A stretch of 64,000 nt of DNA. It comes from Prunella strophiata. Taxonomy: Eukaryota > Chordata > Aves > Passeriformes > Prunellidae. Both the position numbers and the translations under genes were made by a program. The DNA is taken from the NCBI GenBank assembly GCA_036583965.1, contig JAZBQD010000001.1:18694608-18758607 (forward strand). The letters are read 5' to 3'. Below, piece after piece: positions 23,596 to 34,515 of the stretch (positions within the stretch are counted from its first letter, which is position 1; each line of letters opens with the position of its first letter). Below the pieces are notes generated by a model. The model was not told where the DNA came from, did not search any database, and saw only the letters and a program-made list of their open reading frames with translations.

Positions 23596-23721
23596 GAGAT
23601 GTTCGAAATGACATCTACTGTCACCTTGGTGCAGGGAGATTTTGACAAAGGCAGTAAAACCACAGCAAAGAATGTGGAAGTCACAGTGTCTGTTTATGAT
23701 GAAGATGGCAAGAGATTAGAG
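23596..23721 (+). CDS. DOCK1: DOCK1 exon 14 with a +1 frameshift (start of DHR-1, residues ~422-463)
   Basis: A 126-bp exon where 125 bp are expected. It encodes the first strands of DHR-1, a C2-type domain that binds PI(3,4,5)P3: DVRNDIYVTLVQGDFDKGSK then TTAKNVEVTVSVYDEDGKRL and E. After TAC for tyrosine (23616-23618) there is an extra T at 23619 before GTC-ACC. The shifted frame meets TGA at 23643-23645. The context (AC, extra T, G) is the same as in exon 11. The acceptor is CTTGTAG. The donor GAG|GTATTA is weak. Confidence 0.9.
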
Positions 23722-24007
23722 GTATTAAAGTATTTAATGTCTGGGGGCTTTTTGATTTTGATACATATCATGTTAAGCCTTTTCAACAGCTGTATTTGTC
23801 AGCTTAAGGTCCCAGTTTTTATTTTCAACCAAACTTTTGTCATCATTAAATACATCTTGCTTTATCAATTCATGCATTTTGGTACCAGTGTCATGAGGAG
23901 CATTCTCTCTTATTCTGACCTACTTCACTGATTTGTTTTTTGTTTATTTGACTGAAAAAGTGGAGTTGAAGTGACATAAATGCTTCCCCTTCTGTTTGTT
24001 TTTGCAG

Positions 24008-24106
24008 AGTGTTATTTTTCCTGGTGCTGGTGATGAAGCCATCTCAGAATACAAGTCAGTGATCTATTACCAAGTAAAGCAGCCTCGCTGGTTTGAGACT
24101 GTAAAG
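24008..24106 (+). CDS. DOCK1: DOCK1 exon 15 (DHR-1, residues ~464-496)
   Basis: A 99-bp exon in phase 0 at both ends, encoding [20 protein letters not shown] and [13 protein letters not shown]. This is the conserved DHR-1 segment with the FPGAG loop. The acceptor is TTTTTGCAG and the donor AAG|GTATTT. The first residue is serine where human has histidine. The exon begins AGT right after CAG, so a second AG lies two bases downstream. Confidence 0.95.
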
Positions 24107-25136
24107 GTATTTAAACTGTTAAAATAACTTCTATGGGTGTTAATGTGCCATTAATGCAGCTTCCAATGGGAAACAAAAGTGGGGAAATGCAGTGCCTGTG
24201 CTCAGCAGGGCAGGGAATAGCTCAGCTAAGAAAGGCTTTGACTTTTATTGCATACTGAATTTTATTTCAGCCATTGCTCAGGATGACTGTAGTGGGGAAA
24301 CTCCAGCACCTCTTCAGGAATGGTTTGCTCTATTTCCATGAAGCTGACCTAGAGGAGAGCAGGTTATTAAGGCTAAAACACATTTGCCACAGTGTTGGAC
24401 TCATCACTGTTTGGGGAGCTGGTTGTGCTTTAAGCCTGCCTGTTCTGCTGGGGTAATAACCTTTCCAAACTACCAAGTTTGGAGATTGCAGATCTGGAGT
24501 CCATTCAGTGTGTCTGTGAGCAGGGGCTGTGTGCTCACAAGAGCCTTGCAGCTGCTCCCCACAGCACAATTTTCACTCCAAAGTTGCCTTCTTGTGTGTG
24601 TGGGCAGAATAGGGCTGTTGGAATGGCAGAGGATGGACGTGCTGCTGGGGTTGTCACTCACTGGTCATTTGGAAGATGTCTGGGTGGGGTTGGGGCAGGC
24701 TGAAGGTGCTGCCCTGATCATTTCCTCCTCCTCCCCTCCCCTCATGTTGGACTCATCACTGTTTGGGGAGCTGGTTGTGCTTCAAGCCTGCTCAATTTGC
24801 TGGGGTAATAACCTTCCACTGCCATGTCTGGAGGTTGATGGTGGCTTTCTGGAATCCATTCAGTCTCTGCAGCAGTGGGAGCAGGGGCTGTGGGCTCACA
24901 AGGGCCTTGCAGAATTTTCACCAGAGCATGGGTGATTTCACCAGAGTCACCCACACCAGAATTTTCACTCCAAAGGTGCCTTGTTGTGTGTGTAGGCAGA
25001 AAGGACTGCTGAAGATGGATGTGCTGCTGGGGTTGTCACTCACTGATCATTTGGAAGTGCTGGAAGATGTCTGGGTGGGGCTGGGGGAGGCTGAAGGTGC
25101 TGCCCTGACCTTTCCTTCTCCTCTCCCTGGTGCCAG
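24107..25136 (+). other. DOCK1 intron 15
   Basis: A 1.0-kb intron dominated by a two-copy tandem duplication (24393-25136). An in-frame open stretch after a TTTATTTCAG at 24271 (to 24456) resembles nothing I know. Confidence 0.75.
24393..25136 (+). repeat. 352-bp tandem duplication before exon 16
   Basis: Copy 1 starts at 24393 and copy 2 at 24745, both with TGTTGGACTCATCACTGTTT. Shared blocks follow in order: GGGGAGCTGGTTGTGCTT, TGCTGGGGTAATAACC, ATTTTCACTCCAAAG, GTGCTGCTGGGGTTGTCACT and GGCTGAAGGTGCTGCCCTGA. Copy 2 is about 40 bp longer through small insertions and runs directly into the exon 16 acceptor. Copy 1 ends in the matching pyrimidine tract, but without a usable AG. Confidence 0.9.
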
Positions 25137-25209
25137 GTTGCGATCCCCATCGAGGACGTGAACCGCAGCCACCTGAGGTTCACCTTCCGCCACAGATCCT
25201 CCCAGGACT
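25137..25209 (+). CDS. DOCK1: DOCK1 exon 16 (DHR-1, residues ~497-521)
   Basis: A 73-bp exon encoding VAIPIEDVNRSHLRFTFRHR and SSQD plus one base of serine. It is GC- and CpG-rich. The acceptor is CTGGTGCCAG and the donor T|GTGAGT. It is bordered upstream by the second copy of a 352-bp tandem duplication and downstream, after 24 bp, by a solo LTR, so both flanking introns were remodelled close to its splice sites. Confidence 0.95.
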
Positions 25210-26927
25210 GTGAGTACCTCAGCTCTCCTCCATGCCTCAGGTTTAGCTTTTCTATTTTTCACATTCTGTGCTGCTTTAGTGTGTGGGGCTGAGCTTCATG
25301 TCAGGGGATGGTGAGCTCTGTGCACAGAGCAGGGAGACAAAACAATTCCTGCTCCAGCTGGGCACCAAGGACAAATGATCCAAATCTCAGCCCAAGAGCA
25401 CAAACAGCGTGGGCTGAGGAGAGAAAAACAAGCAGGGTGGGACTGCAGGGGCTAAAGCTGGAATGGGACAATGAACTCCAAGGTGCAAATGGACCAAAAC
25501 TTCCAAAAAGTTGACCTGTTGTGCATTTTGTGCCCATTTTGGTTCATCTTGGGTGCAGCCCTGGCTGGGCTCTGGTGCTGCCCAAGGTGGATCCATGGAG
25601 GAGATCCTTGCAATAAATCCCTGCTTTATTCTGTAACTCTGTCCAGCCTCTGCTCTAGGGCAGCCTGAACAAGGCATCATCCTTGGGAATTCTTGGAGCA
25701 GGGAGGCCATTCCCACATTCCCAATGCAGAACTGATCATTGCCATTGCTTTTAGTGCAGGAGTAAATTTTTGACACTTTGTCATATCTCAGCTCCTTTTT
25801 CCTGTAACTTCTTCCTCACTCTTACCTATCCTGATGGAGTTTTTCCTTCCCTGTCCAGTTTTTTTTCCCCAAAGGGAATAAATGGAATTTTTTGCTAGGT
25901 TACTAATGGAGTAAAGCTTTTCATTAATAACTCAGAGTGTTGTGGTGTTCTGTATCTTAGAGGTAGGGAGTAGTAAAGATCTTCAACGAATGGGAATGTG
26001 AAAGTTTGCAATTGGCTTAGCATCAGTAGTTGAAGACTTTGGGATTAAGAAAATTAATGAAATAATCTAGACAATACTTTCTAAGGAAAACAATGTTCCA
26101 AAAGTAAGTGTCATTATTATCAGAATTATGAGTGTGTGGTACAAATTATTAGAGTCGGAAATGTTCTTATGATGACTCAAATATTTAGGTTGGCCACAGC
26201 CTAAATATTTAAAAGAGGTCACTCCTAAATATTAACAAGAGCCCCTTTGAGGGCTTTCTCCCAGGCTCCTTGGGCTGTCCCAAGGTGATGACACTTTCCT
26301 TCTGGCTTTACTTCTCAGCTTCCTTTGTGATCTCTCCTTCATCTGTTGCTTTGTTGTTTTAAACTTTTGCCAGCAGATTTGACCAAGAAGAAGCTGAATG
26401 CATTTTCTAGTTCCTGTTGGCTGCAGAATGGGTCAGCTTTCAAAAAACTGAGGCACTTCATCTGTGTTTATGGATCCAGTTTTTGTTTTGCTTCTAATGT
26501 TCTCCCTCCAAATGTCTGTCCTCAGGGCTCTGTGCTCTGATGAGATCCTCAGTGCTGGTGTTTAATCTTTATTCCAGCTCCCAAACACTGCCATTCTTCT
26601 AAAAACCTGGCCTTTTTCAATGCATCACTTTTCTGTTTTGTTTTTGAAATTTGCCTTTATAAAGCTTTCCAAAAAGAACAGACAGAATATGGAAATAAGA
26701 AGCATCTGGTTATTGTTGCTGTGTTTATTTGGCTTTTTGGTTTTTTTTTTTTTTTTTTTTGTTCTGTCTTGCTTTGAGAAGACTTCCCCAATTATTTATA
26801 CATTTAATTTACATGAGAATTTTTGCTGTGGTCACTCACTGACAGGTTGTCTATGTTTGTGAGATTTAGGCATCGTGACTGTAGAAATAATTATGTGGTG
26901 ATATTTTTTTTTTCTTTTTTGTAACAG
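25210..26927 (+). other. DOCK1 intron 16
   Basis: A 1.7-kb intron with solo LTR copy B near its 5' end. The rest (25680-26927) is plain AT-rich sequence with a T run near 26740. Confidence 0.75.
25234..25677 (+). mobile_element. Solo LTR (endogenous retrovirus), copy B
   Basis: Exactly 444 bp, with no length difference from copy A (6810-7253) and about 16 substitutions. It has the same AATAAA and R/U5-like end. It begins 24 bp after the last base of exon 16. Clear target-site duplications were not found. Confidence 0.65.
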
Positions 26928-27031
26928 CCAAAGATAAATCTGAGAAAATATTTGCTCTGGCATTTGTGAAGCTCATGAGATATGATGGGACAACTCTGAG
27001 GGATGGAGAGCACGACCTTATCGTTTACAAG
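26928..27031 (+). CDS. DOCK1: DOCK1 exon 17 (DHR-1, residues ~521-555)
   Basis: A 104-bp exon encoding [20 protein letters not shown] and [14 protein letters not shown], completing the split serine. The acceptor is a long T-rich tract ending GTAACAG and the donor AAG|GTGGGA. The FALAFVKLM strand is highly conserved in DOCK-A DHR-1 domains. Confidence 0.95.
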
Positions 27032-27438
27032 GTGGGATTTTGACTTCCCAGCAGGGAAGCTCCCCTGACTGACTTCTGGGGAATTCTGCTCCAGAATTAC
27101 ACTGGAAAATGTGTTTTGAACTCTGCTGTTAAATCAAACTAAGCAGCAAGTCCTGAGTAGTTGGTTATATGGGAGATTGAGTGTTAAACCTTTATTATGT
27201 TTTAATTTAGATGGGATTTGTTGTTGAGTTTTTTGTGGGTTGGGAAAAGTGAATTCTGTAGCCTTTTAAATAATCCCATTTTGGCTCTAATGCAGCCAGA
27301 TTAGTGCTAAGTTAGTGTTGTTAAAGCTGCATTTGGTAGCTCCCAACCTAAGAAAATCCAGTATAAAGGTTAAAATGTTCTTGTTACCGAGATTTTGACA
27401 GGATATTTTCTCCTGCTGTGTTTCAAACATCCCTGTAG
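27032..27438 (+). other. DOCK1 intron 17, no recognised element
   Basis: A 407-bp intron with nothing recognisable. Confidence 0.75.
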
Positions 27439-27622
27439 GCAGAGGCCAAGAAGCTGGAGGATGCCTCAACCTATCTCAGTCTGCCATCCACGAAAATTGA
27501 GCTGGAGGAGAAGGGACACTCAGCAACAGGCAAGAGCATGCAGAACCTTGGGAGCTGCACCATCAGCAAAGACTCCTTCCAGATTTCCACCCTGGTCTGT
27601 TCAACAAAGCTTACCCAGAATG
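27439..27622 (+). CDS. DOCK1: DOCK1 exon 18 (end of DHR-1, residues ~556-617)
   Basis: A 184-bp exon, the longest in the window, encoding AEAKKLEDASTYLSLPSTKI, ELEEKGHSATGKSMQNLGSC, TISKDSFQISTLVCSTKLTQ and N. The acceptor is CCCTGTAG and the donor G|GTGAGT. It finishes DHR-1 (about residue 609 in human) and enters the helical scaffold. A few conservative differences from human are visible, for example KIE for KAE. Confidence 0.95.
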
Positions 27623-30434
27623 GTGAGTCCCCAGAGCTGCTGGAGCTCCTGCTCCTCCCAGCAGGGTTGGGATCTGTGTGCTGGCTCTGCTGCCTTCTCC
27701 ATCCCCATTCCACGGGACCAATCCAGCAAACAGCCACCAGCCACATTGTGTGGGTGAGTGTGGGAACCATCCAGCCTTTTCTCTGTGTTGCTCCAGAGCA
27801 GCTGATGTCTGAAAAACCAGAAGAATCCAAGTGAAGTGGAACCAGGGATATTGTTTCCTGTGTGGCTGAGGCTCTTCCACTGAAACAGGCTCTGTGGCAT
27901 TTCACTTTTCTTTGAAAAACAGCACTTAGGAAGGGAATGAGTTTGCTTTCAGGAGTAGGTAGTATCAGGCTCTTCTCCCAGCCATGCTGGTTTGTTATTC
28001 CAAGGTGCAATATCCATATCTCAGGGCTGAGGACAGCTCTGATGTTCTCTCCTGTGTGCAGAAGGGCTGTTGGGGCAGGATGTGTTACCTGCAGGTCACC
28101 CTCATGTTCCCACACCTTCCCAGGAGTGGCCTTGGCTTTGTGGGTTCCTTTCCAGCCTTGCATTCCGTGCATTTGTCCTGGTTGTCAGCTGGCTGAGTGC
28201 CTCCCAGGGCTGTGGGAAGCTGGTGGCAGCCCCCAAGGCAGAGAATTCCCCTTTGCAGCCCCTGCCCTCTGTGCAATTCCGTTGCCATGGAGCGATGCCT
28301 GGTTCTCCTGGCTGCACCAGCAGCGAGTGGGGACTGTGGGAGGGTCATTCCATGGGGACTGAGTCATTGCAGGGAGCTGCTGTGACTCAGGCTGGCCTGT
28401 GGGGAGCTGGCTGGTGACACTGCCACATGCAGAGTCCCCTGTGTCCAGGGCATGTCCCTGCTGGGTGGGACTCCAGCCCCGCCTTGGCTGCGGTGTTTTC
28501 CAGTGGCATCTCCCAGCTCATCCCGGGTGTTTCTCATGCAGAGCACATCAGATCCACTGCAGTCTGGCAGCCTTGGAGCCTGGCAGGGTGTTCAGCACAA
28601 AAACTGGGCTGTGCTTGTAGGATTTCCCAGCAAAGATGGGCTCCCAGCTCAGCAGCAGCACAGTGGAGGCAGGGCTTGGAGAGCAGGATCCAACATCTGG
28701 AATTAAACTGCTTTTTGTTGGAAAATCTGTGCTGTTTTTCCCTTCAGCCTTCCTTAGTGCTTGTTAGTAGTTAAAAGTATTTCCCAGTGATCAATATATT
28801 GATGTGGCTTTCACAGAACTGCTATTAAAATTAAGCCTGAGCATTGTTTGGAGCTTAATTTACATATTGTTTGCTTTGAAGGCCTGATCTTTATTTAATG
28901 CTGCTGTTAATTATGTTGTCTGGGAAACTTTTCCTCGGAGTTGCCAAAGTCTTTTCTCTCTCTTCAAAGTACTGTGACATTATTAAGCAAGATCACCATG
29001 TCTCATTGAGCAGAAAAGAAACAAAACAAAAAAATCATCATTAAATTCCTCCCTCAAGTATCAGTTTTTGTCTGAAAGCTGGCAGTGGTTTTCAGATGGT
29101 GATTTCTGAAGCTGATTTTAAGTTTTGTGTAATGGTTGGTTAATAGTCTGACTTTCTTAAAAACAAGTCAATAAAAATCCAGTATTATCCTCACTTACAA
29201 AAATGTTGAGCCAAAGCAGATTTTTCTCCTTTTCTAATAGTTCTTTCTTTACCCTCCATAACTATCTTAGAACTGGCTTTAAGACTTATTTTTAGTAATT
29301 CTGAAAGTATGTGAATAAATCATCTGGCTTTTTCTGTGGTGTTTGATGGTGCAGAGACTTTTTTGTGTCTGAGCTCTTTGAACTCTCCCTTGACTTCAGC
29401 TCTTTATGAACTGTGAGGTTTTAATGTTGCTTTTCCATCAGTAATCGATGTCCTTAGCATGGAAAAGCCTTCAAAATTCCAAACTTGGCCACTGCTGAGA
29501 CTTTGAGAGGGAGTGGTGGTGTGAGGTGTCTGCTCAGTTTAACACTTGAGCAGCTTTTAGTGATTTGAGCAGAATTTATTAAAGCAGGACATTCCCTGGC
29601 CTTCTCCTGCATTTTGCAGTTAATTTTGAGGAAGAGTGGTGTCACAAGACAAAGAGAAGGAGGAAGAACCCTCAGTGCCTGTGGAAGTAAATGCTCCTGG
29701 TGCCTCTTCCAGACTTCCAGGGTGTCCTTTTATTACCAGGGTGATGGGAACAGAGCTGAAATTGCATTTATGTCTTGCTGGGAAAATGTTCAGTTATCAA
29801 TAGGCAGAGCTGGCTGTCTTGTCCCTGTGCATTGGCTGTTGGAAGCATCCAGAGCACCTCAAAAGTTTATTCCAAGAATTTCTCTGTTTTCTCTTCTGCC
29901 TGAAGGACTCAAATCTCTGGATAAGAGAGGCTGTTCCTTCACTGGAGTCAGGACTTGGAGGAACCAGGGAGACCAGGATTCTGGAGAACACGTGGGAGAA
30001 ATTCAACATGGCACAATTGATAATTAAAATAAACCCCAACACACATAGGACAAATTGAAGTGCTATGGTGGCATAAAAAGTGAAGATGTAAGCACAGAAT
30101 TAAAATAAAAATCATACAGTCTGGAAAATCAAATGTTAAAGTCAAGAAGGCAGAGAATTTCAAAGAGCAGATGGGAATTTAGTTAGAGGGGAAATACTAT
30201 CTCACTGAATTCAGTGGCTGGGCTTTGGGAAAAGTTTGGGTGTTTCTGTAGGGAAGCTCTTGCATAGATCCAGGTTAAGGAAAGCAGATAGGAAGGAACT
30301 TGGGGTGGTTCCTTCCACTTGTTAAATACCCTGTAAAAGAACAATCTTCATATGCAGTCCACAGAATAATAAATCACATTAATAAAGCCAAGTTGCTGCT
30401 GGGGACTTTTCAGTCTGGGTGTTTGCAGTGGGAA

Positions 30435-30565
30435 ATCACAGAATCCCAGACTGGTGTGGGTTGGAAGTGACCTTAATGATCACCCAGGGACACCTTCCAC
30501 TGTTGCACAGTGTCCAGCCTGGCCTTGGGATCCAGGGGCAGCCTCAGCTGCTCTGACCAACCTCA
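30435..30565 (-). mobile_element. CR1 LINE fragment
   Basis: A reverse-strand CR1 tail (CACAGAATCCCAGACTGGTG, GGTTGGAAGTGACCTTAATG, GTCCAGCCTGGCCTTGGGAT). The interior has a deletion relative to other copies. Confidence 0.8.
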
Positions 30566-31085
30566 TTCTCTCTCCTCCTGATGTTTTCTAACCTCAGATT
30601 TCACTTAGGCTTACTCCATCATTCCTGTTTCCTGTAGGCTAAAATCCTGTTTTACATCCTTTTTCTGCATTATTTTACACAGAGCCCTGTGAAAGGAGTG
30701 GGATTAGTGCCTGGCTGCTGCTTTGCTGGGGTTAATTAATGCTTGCATTACCAGGGAGTGCCCATTTTCCCATACCCTGTAAGTTATTTTTCCCTTTCAG
30801 CTGGCCTGCACTGACATTTTGTGCTCACAAATGTATATTCATTTAGCATTTGCTGTGCCATCACGCTGCCAGTCCACGTGGGTTTGTTTTCTTGGGGCAA
30901 TCCATGATGCTGTTCAGAGCTCGTCTGTGGGCTGGCTTTTGTTCACATCATTTCTTCTGTCAAGCTGATGCCTTGTTAGAAGTCAGACTGCAGCCAAATT
31001 CAGGGGTGGAAAGCTGATATAAATATACCCATGAAACACTTTGGATAACTCATGGAGGCATCTTTGCTTTGCTTCCAGAAGCAGG

Positions 31086-31111
31086 TTTTTTTTTTTTTTT
31101 TTTTTTTTTTT
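31086..31111 (+). repeat. Homopolymer T tract (about 26 bases)
   Basis: An uninterrupted T run of about 26 bases, one of the longest in the window. It may be a length-variable site and its exact length is prone to sequencing error. Confidence 0.85.
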
Positions 31112-31587
31112 GGTTAATACTGAGTTTCTAAGGCTTTGGGTTCAGGCTATAGACTTCTTATAGCATGTATTAAAAGGATGGAGGACTTGGATTCAACTCT
31201 TTCAAAGCTTTAATGCAATAAAACTCTCTTGATTTCTCCTCACAAAGAGATGATGAGAAGGCTTGGTTTGAGTGCTGCTCAGAGGGGACTCTTTCCAAGG
31301 AGTACTGTAGTGCTTTCCACTAGAAGTAATTTCATTTATTAGTTAGAATGAAAGGTTTTTGAAAAAAGCATAGCAGCTGCTTTGAGTCTCTGCAGATAAT
31401 TTCCAGAATAAACTCTGCAGAGTCATGCCTTGGTAAACTTTGTGTTGGTTGCTTTGGAAGTCTGAATAGCAGAGAGGTGAGGGAGAAAGTGCCTGTTTTG
31501 AGTGATTTTGGGCAGAATTCACACAGTATGAGTTACATGGGGAGATGGGCCAGGGGCTAGACTGAAGGTAGTGAGTCTTTAAATTAG

Positions 31588-31632
31588 TCATAAAATCATT
31601 TAAGGTGGAGAAGACCTTTAAGATCATCATGC
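31588..31632 (-). mobile_element. Short CR1-like 3' tail
   Basis: It contains ATAAAATCATTTAAGGTGGA then GAAGACCTTTAAGATCATC, the reverse complement of a CR1 3' terminus. Only about 45 bp remain. Confidence 0.55.
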
Positions 31633-32528
31633 TCATTTTTTTATTGAAGGCTTCTCCTGAGCAGGAGTTGCTGGGAGTTCTGGTTTGTGCTGAGAGCTGA
31701 CTTTCCATGGGGAGTAGCTTTCCCCTGAGGCTGCTTTGGCAAAGGCAGGAGGAGTGTGGGGTTTGGGGTCTGTGGGCAGTGCTGGGTTCCAGGGCTGGGG
31801 TTGGTGTTTGCCAGGGAGCTGCTGCTCTGCAGGGGAACCCACTGAGAGCTCCTCCCCAGGAGATCTCCCTGAAGGAAGCTTTGCAATGACAGATGGAGAG
31901 AGCTGGCCTCCTGTATTCCCTTATTCCTCAGGGAATGCTGAAGTGACACCATCCTCAGGCTGCAGGGTTTGGGGCTGGCACCACTGGCATGGTCTGGGCT
32001 GTGCCTCAGGGTCCATCCCTTGAGAGCAGCCAAGCAGTGTGGGCACTGGCAGGTACTCAGCACCCAGCTTTCCCCCACTCTCTGTTAGTCTGCAGCTCTT
32101 TGTGCTTCATTGTGCTTTATTTTCTTTTCAGTTCATGCAGTGAGAGCAGGGAAGCTGGAACCATTAATGCTGGGAGAGTCACTGCCCTGTAGATTTGACT
32201 GTGTTGGTGGCTGACTAATTTCATTTTGGCATTTTTTTCTAAATACACAACTGTTGTGTACAGCAAATCAAAAACCCAGGGACCAGGCTTCCTTGGCCTA
32301 GATTTTCCTGCTGATATTTCAAAAGCTGGCTGCTTTTCTGAAAACCTTTCAGAGTTCTGTCAGGATTGTCCCAGCTTTCTGCAGTGTCAGAGGGTACCAG
32401 AAATACCTTGTTGTCCAGGGAAAAAGGCTGAAGCAAGGAAATAAAACTTTGTCCTGCATATGGTGATGGAGAATGAGGAAAAGGAAAGAGTCTGCATGAG
32501 ATAATTGTTGGGTTTTCTTTATTCCTAG

Positions 32529-32626
32529 TGGATCTCCTGGGACTGCTGAAGTGGAGATCCAACACGAGCCTGTTGCACCAGAACTTGAAGCAGCTGATGA
32601 AAGTTGATGGTGGAGAAGTGGTCAAG
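32529..32626 (+). CDS. DOCK1: DOCK1 exon 19 (helical scaffold, residues ~617-649)
   Basis: A 98-bp exon encoding DLLGLLKWRSNTSLLHQNLK and QLMKVDGGEVVK, completing a split valine. The acceptor is TTATTCCTAG and the donor AAG|GTAATG. It is the first exon of the armadillo-like helical region and follows a 4.9-kb intron. It ends in phase 0. Confidence 0.95.
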
Positions 32627-34419
32627 GTAATGAGTTAATGTCTGTAAAAATCCCAGATTTTGAGGTGTCCTGTTTTTTTTTGGCTCCCCACACTTTTCCC
32701 CTCAACCTCACTGCACTCATTTGCACATGAAATTGCAACCAGGAACCTCAAACTTCAGGGTGCTGATGCTCCTTTCCCTGCCCTACAGGAACATTTCAGA
32801 TGTTTGAGAACTGATAAAACACACATCAAATACACATTTCTGAAAATTAGGTTGTTTTTTCCTAGCACTTTGGTGAATTTTATATACAGATGCATGAAGA
32901 AAAGGTGTTTTTCTTTGCAAGATTAGACCATCTTGGAAGTCTTACATGGTGATGTTAAATGTATTTTTGATCTATGGATGTGGAATGCAATCCTAGTGTA
33001 TGCTGCTGTTGTTTTCTTTTAAAAAATACTTCTGGAAACATTTAGCTGAGCCAAGTTATTTACATTTGCCAAGGCCACTGAGTGATTGCAGGGAGCTACA
33101 TAAAGACAGATTTAGCTGTGCAAAAGAGGAGGCTGGGACTTTATTGAAGGTGCTGTAATAAATCAAATCTAAAAGAGTGTCAAAAGATGTACTTGGGGAC
33201 AGGTGACCCTGGGGAGTTGTTTCCTTACTTCAGGGGATTTTTAGTTGGTAAATAGAAGCATAATGAAGCCTCAGCTTGAAGTAACTCAAAGCACCTGGGA
33301 ATGCTGAGTTTGTCCTCCTTGGAGGGTTGGGAAGGTGGGGTCCCACAGGTTTGTGTTTCAGGAAGGTTCAGCTTGCTGTGGTTTTGTCCTGGGTCATTGG
33401 AGAGCAGAATCTTGCCCGTGGCACTGGCTCCTGCTGAGCCCTGCCATGGCTCTGTCACTTGGAGTTCTCCCTCCTCTCCAAAGGTGACACCCCAGAGTGC
33501 CTGGCACGTTCCTGCTGGGTGGGCAGCAGGGATTTCCTCAGGGTGCACCACAAATAAATTGGAGTAAAAGCAGCTTTGGAGTGAGTTCTGCAGCTGGTCC
33601 ACTCTCAGGATTGCCTTCTCCTGCTCCCTGGGATCTGAGCTCAACTGGGGTCATGCAGAGGGCAGAGGAGGGAGTGTTTAATGTTGCTTCCACCACCATT
33701 TTAATCCTTTTTTAGAGGGCCAGTGCTCACATTCTCCATTTCTTGCAGCAGTGTTCCATCTTTGTGGGGGCTGCTCCATTGCAGGATCTGGTTTGTAACT
33801 GTTCCTTTCTCTTCTTCCAGCTTTCTTTGCCCTTCATGTTTTTAGCTGCAATACCCAGTGCAGCCTGGATATCTTTAGAAAAAGTATTGATGTGATAAAG
33901 CACATTCCTATTTTCTGTGAAGCCATTGCCTGTTTTTAAAACTCCCAGTAAAAGGCCTGGGCCCTACTGGTGTTCATTTATTTGAGTGGAGATGAGCTCA
34001 GATCCCCATTCTGTGCCTGTTCCCAGAGTGTGTGGAAGCTGTAAATGTTATCTCCCTTCCCCAGAGGCTCTGGCTCCATTTGTGCAGAGTCTGTGCACTG
34101 TGAGAATGTAAACTAATAGTGTAGGAATTATTCATGCTACCTGAGAAATGTCCTGCCCCTTCACACAGCAGCAGCATCTCTGCTGCTCTTCCTGCAAGTC
34201 CTGGTGAGCAGATTTCAGACTTGAACTCTGCTAATGAAAGTCAGGCTCAGGTGCCTGAATGTGAAATCAAGGCTTGATCAGCCTCCCAACCATCCTTTGG
34301 CTTCCAGGGGACTCTGTGTGAGACCCAAGAGTGCAACTTCTCTTCAGACCAGGAGAGAAACTTCTCCTGTCAAGGCTCAAAACTGTGCTTTGCACTTCCC
34401 TCCCTGCCAGCTGGCAGCA

Positions 34420-34515
34420 GCCACAGAATCATTTAGAATTACAGAACCATTTAGGTTGGAAAAGACCTCTGAGATCACAGAGTTCAACCTTTAGAACATC
34501 AAGTCCAGCCTTTAA
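34420..34515 (-). mobile_element. CR1 LINE 3' tail
   Basis: A reverse-strand CR1 terminus with a duplicated end motif (CACAGAATCATTTAGAATTA then GAACCATTTAGGTTGGAAAA) followed by GACCTCTGAGATCACAGAG. Confidence 0.75.

Larger units (their letters stand above)
27623..32528 (+). other. DOCK1 intron 18
   Basis: A 4.9-kb intron. About 27620-28720 is GC-richer than the neighbouring introns, which produces many chance ORFs on both strands. A reverse CR1 lies at 30435-30565, a short CR1-like tail at 31588-31632 and a 26-base T run at 31086-31111. No exon or RNA gene is recognised. Confidence 0.7.

Noticed and set aside
18243..23721. DOCK1 as a pseudogene in this species
   Set aside because: Twenty-three of 25 exons are open with intact splice sites and near-complete conservation. 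Only two isolated one-base insertions of the same type exist, which fits an assembly artefact better than decay.
24272..24456. Possible extra in-frame exon after TTTATTTCAG in intron 15
   Set aside because: It stays open in the right phase, but no strong donor follows, it matches nothing in DOCK1 that I know, and a 60-codon open stretch can arise by chance.
27471..28172. A 233-residue minus-strand ORF, the longest in the window
   Set aside because: It overlaps DOCK1 exon 18 on the opposite strand and continues through intron. It looks like a chance product of a GC-richer region, with no recognised motif.
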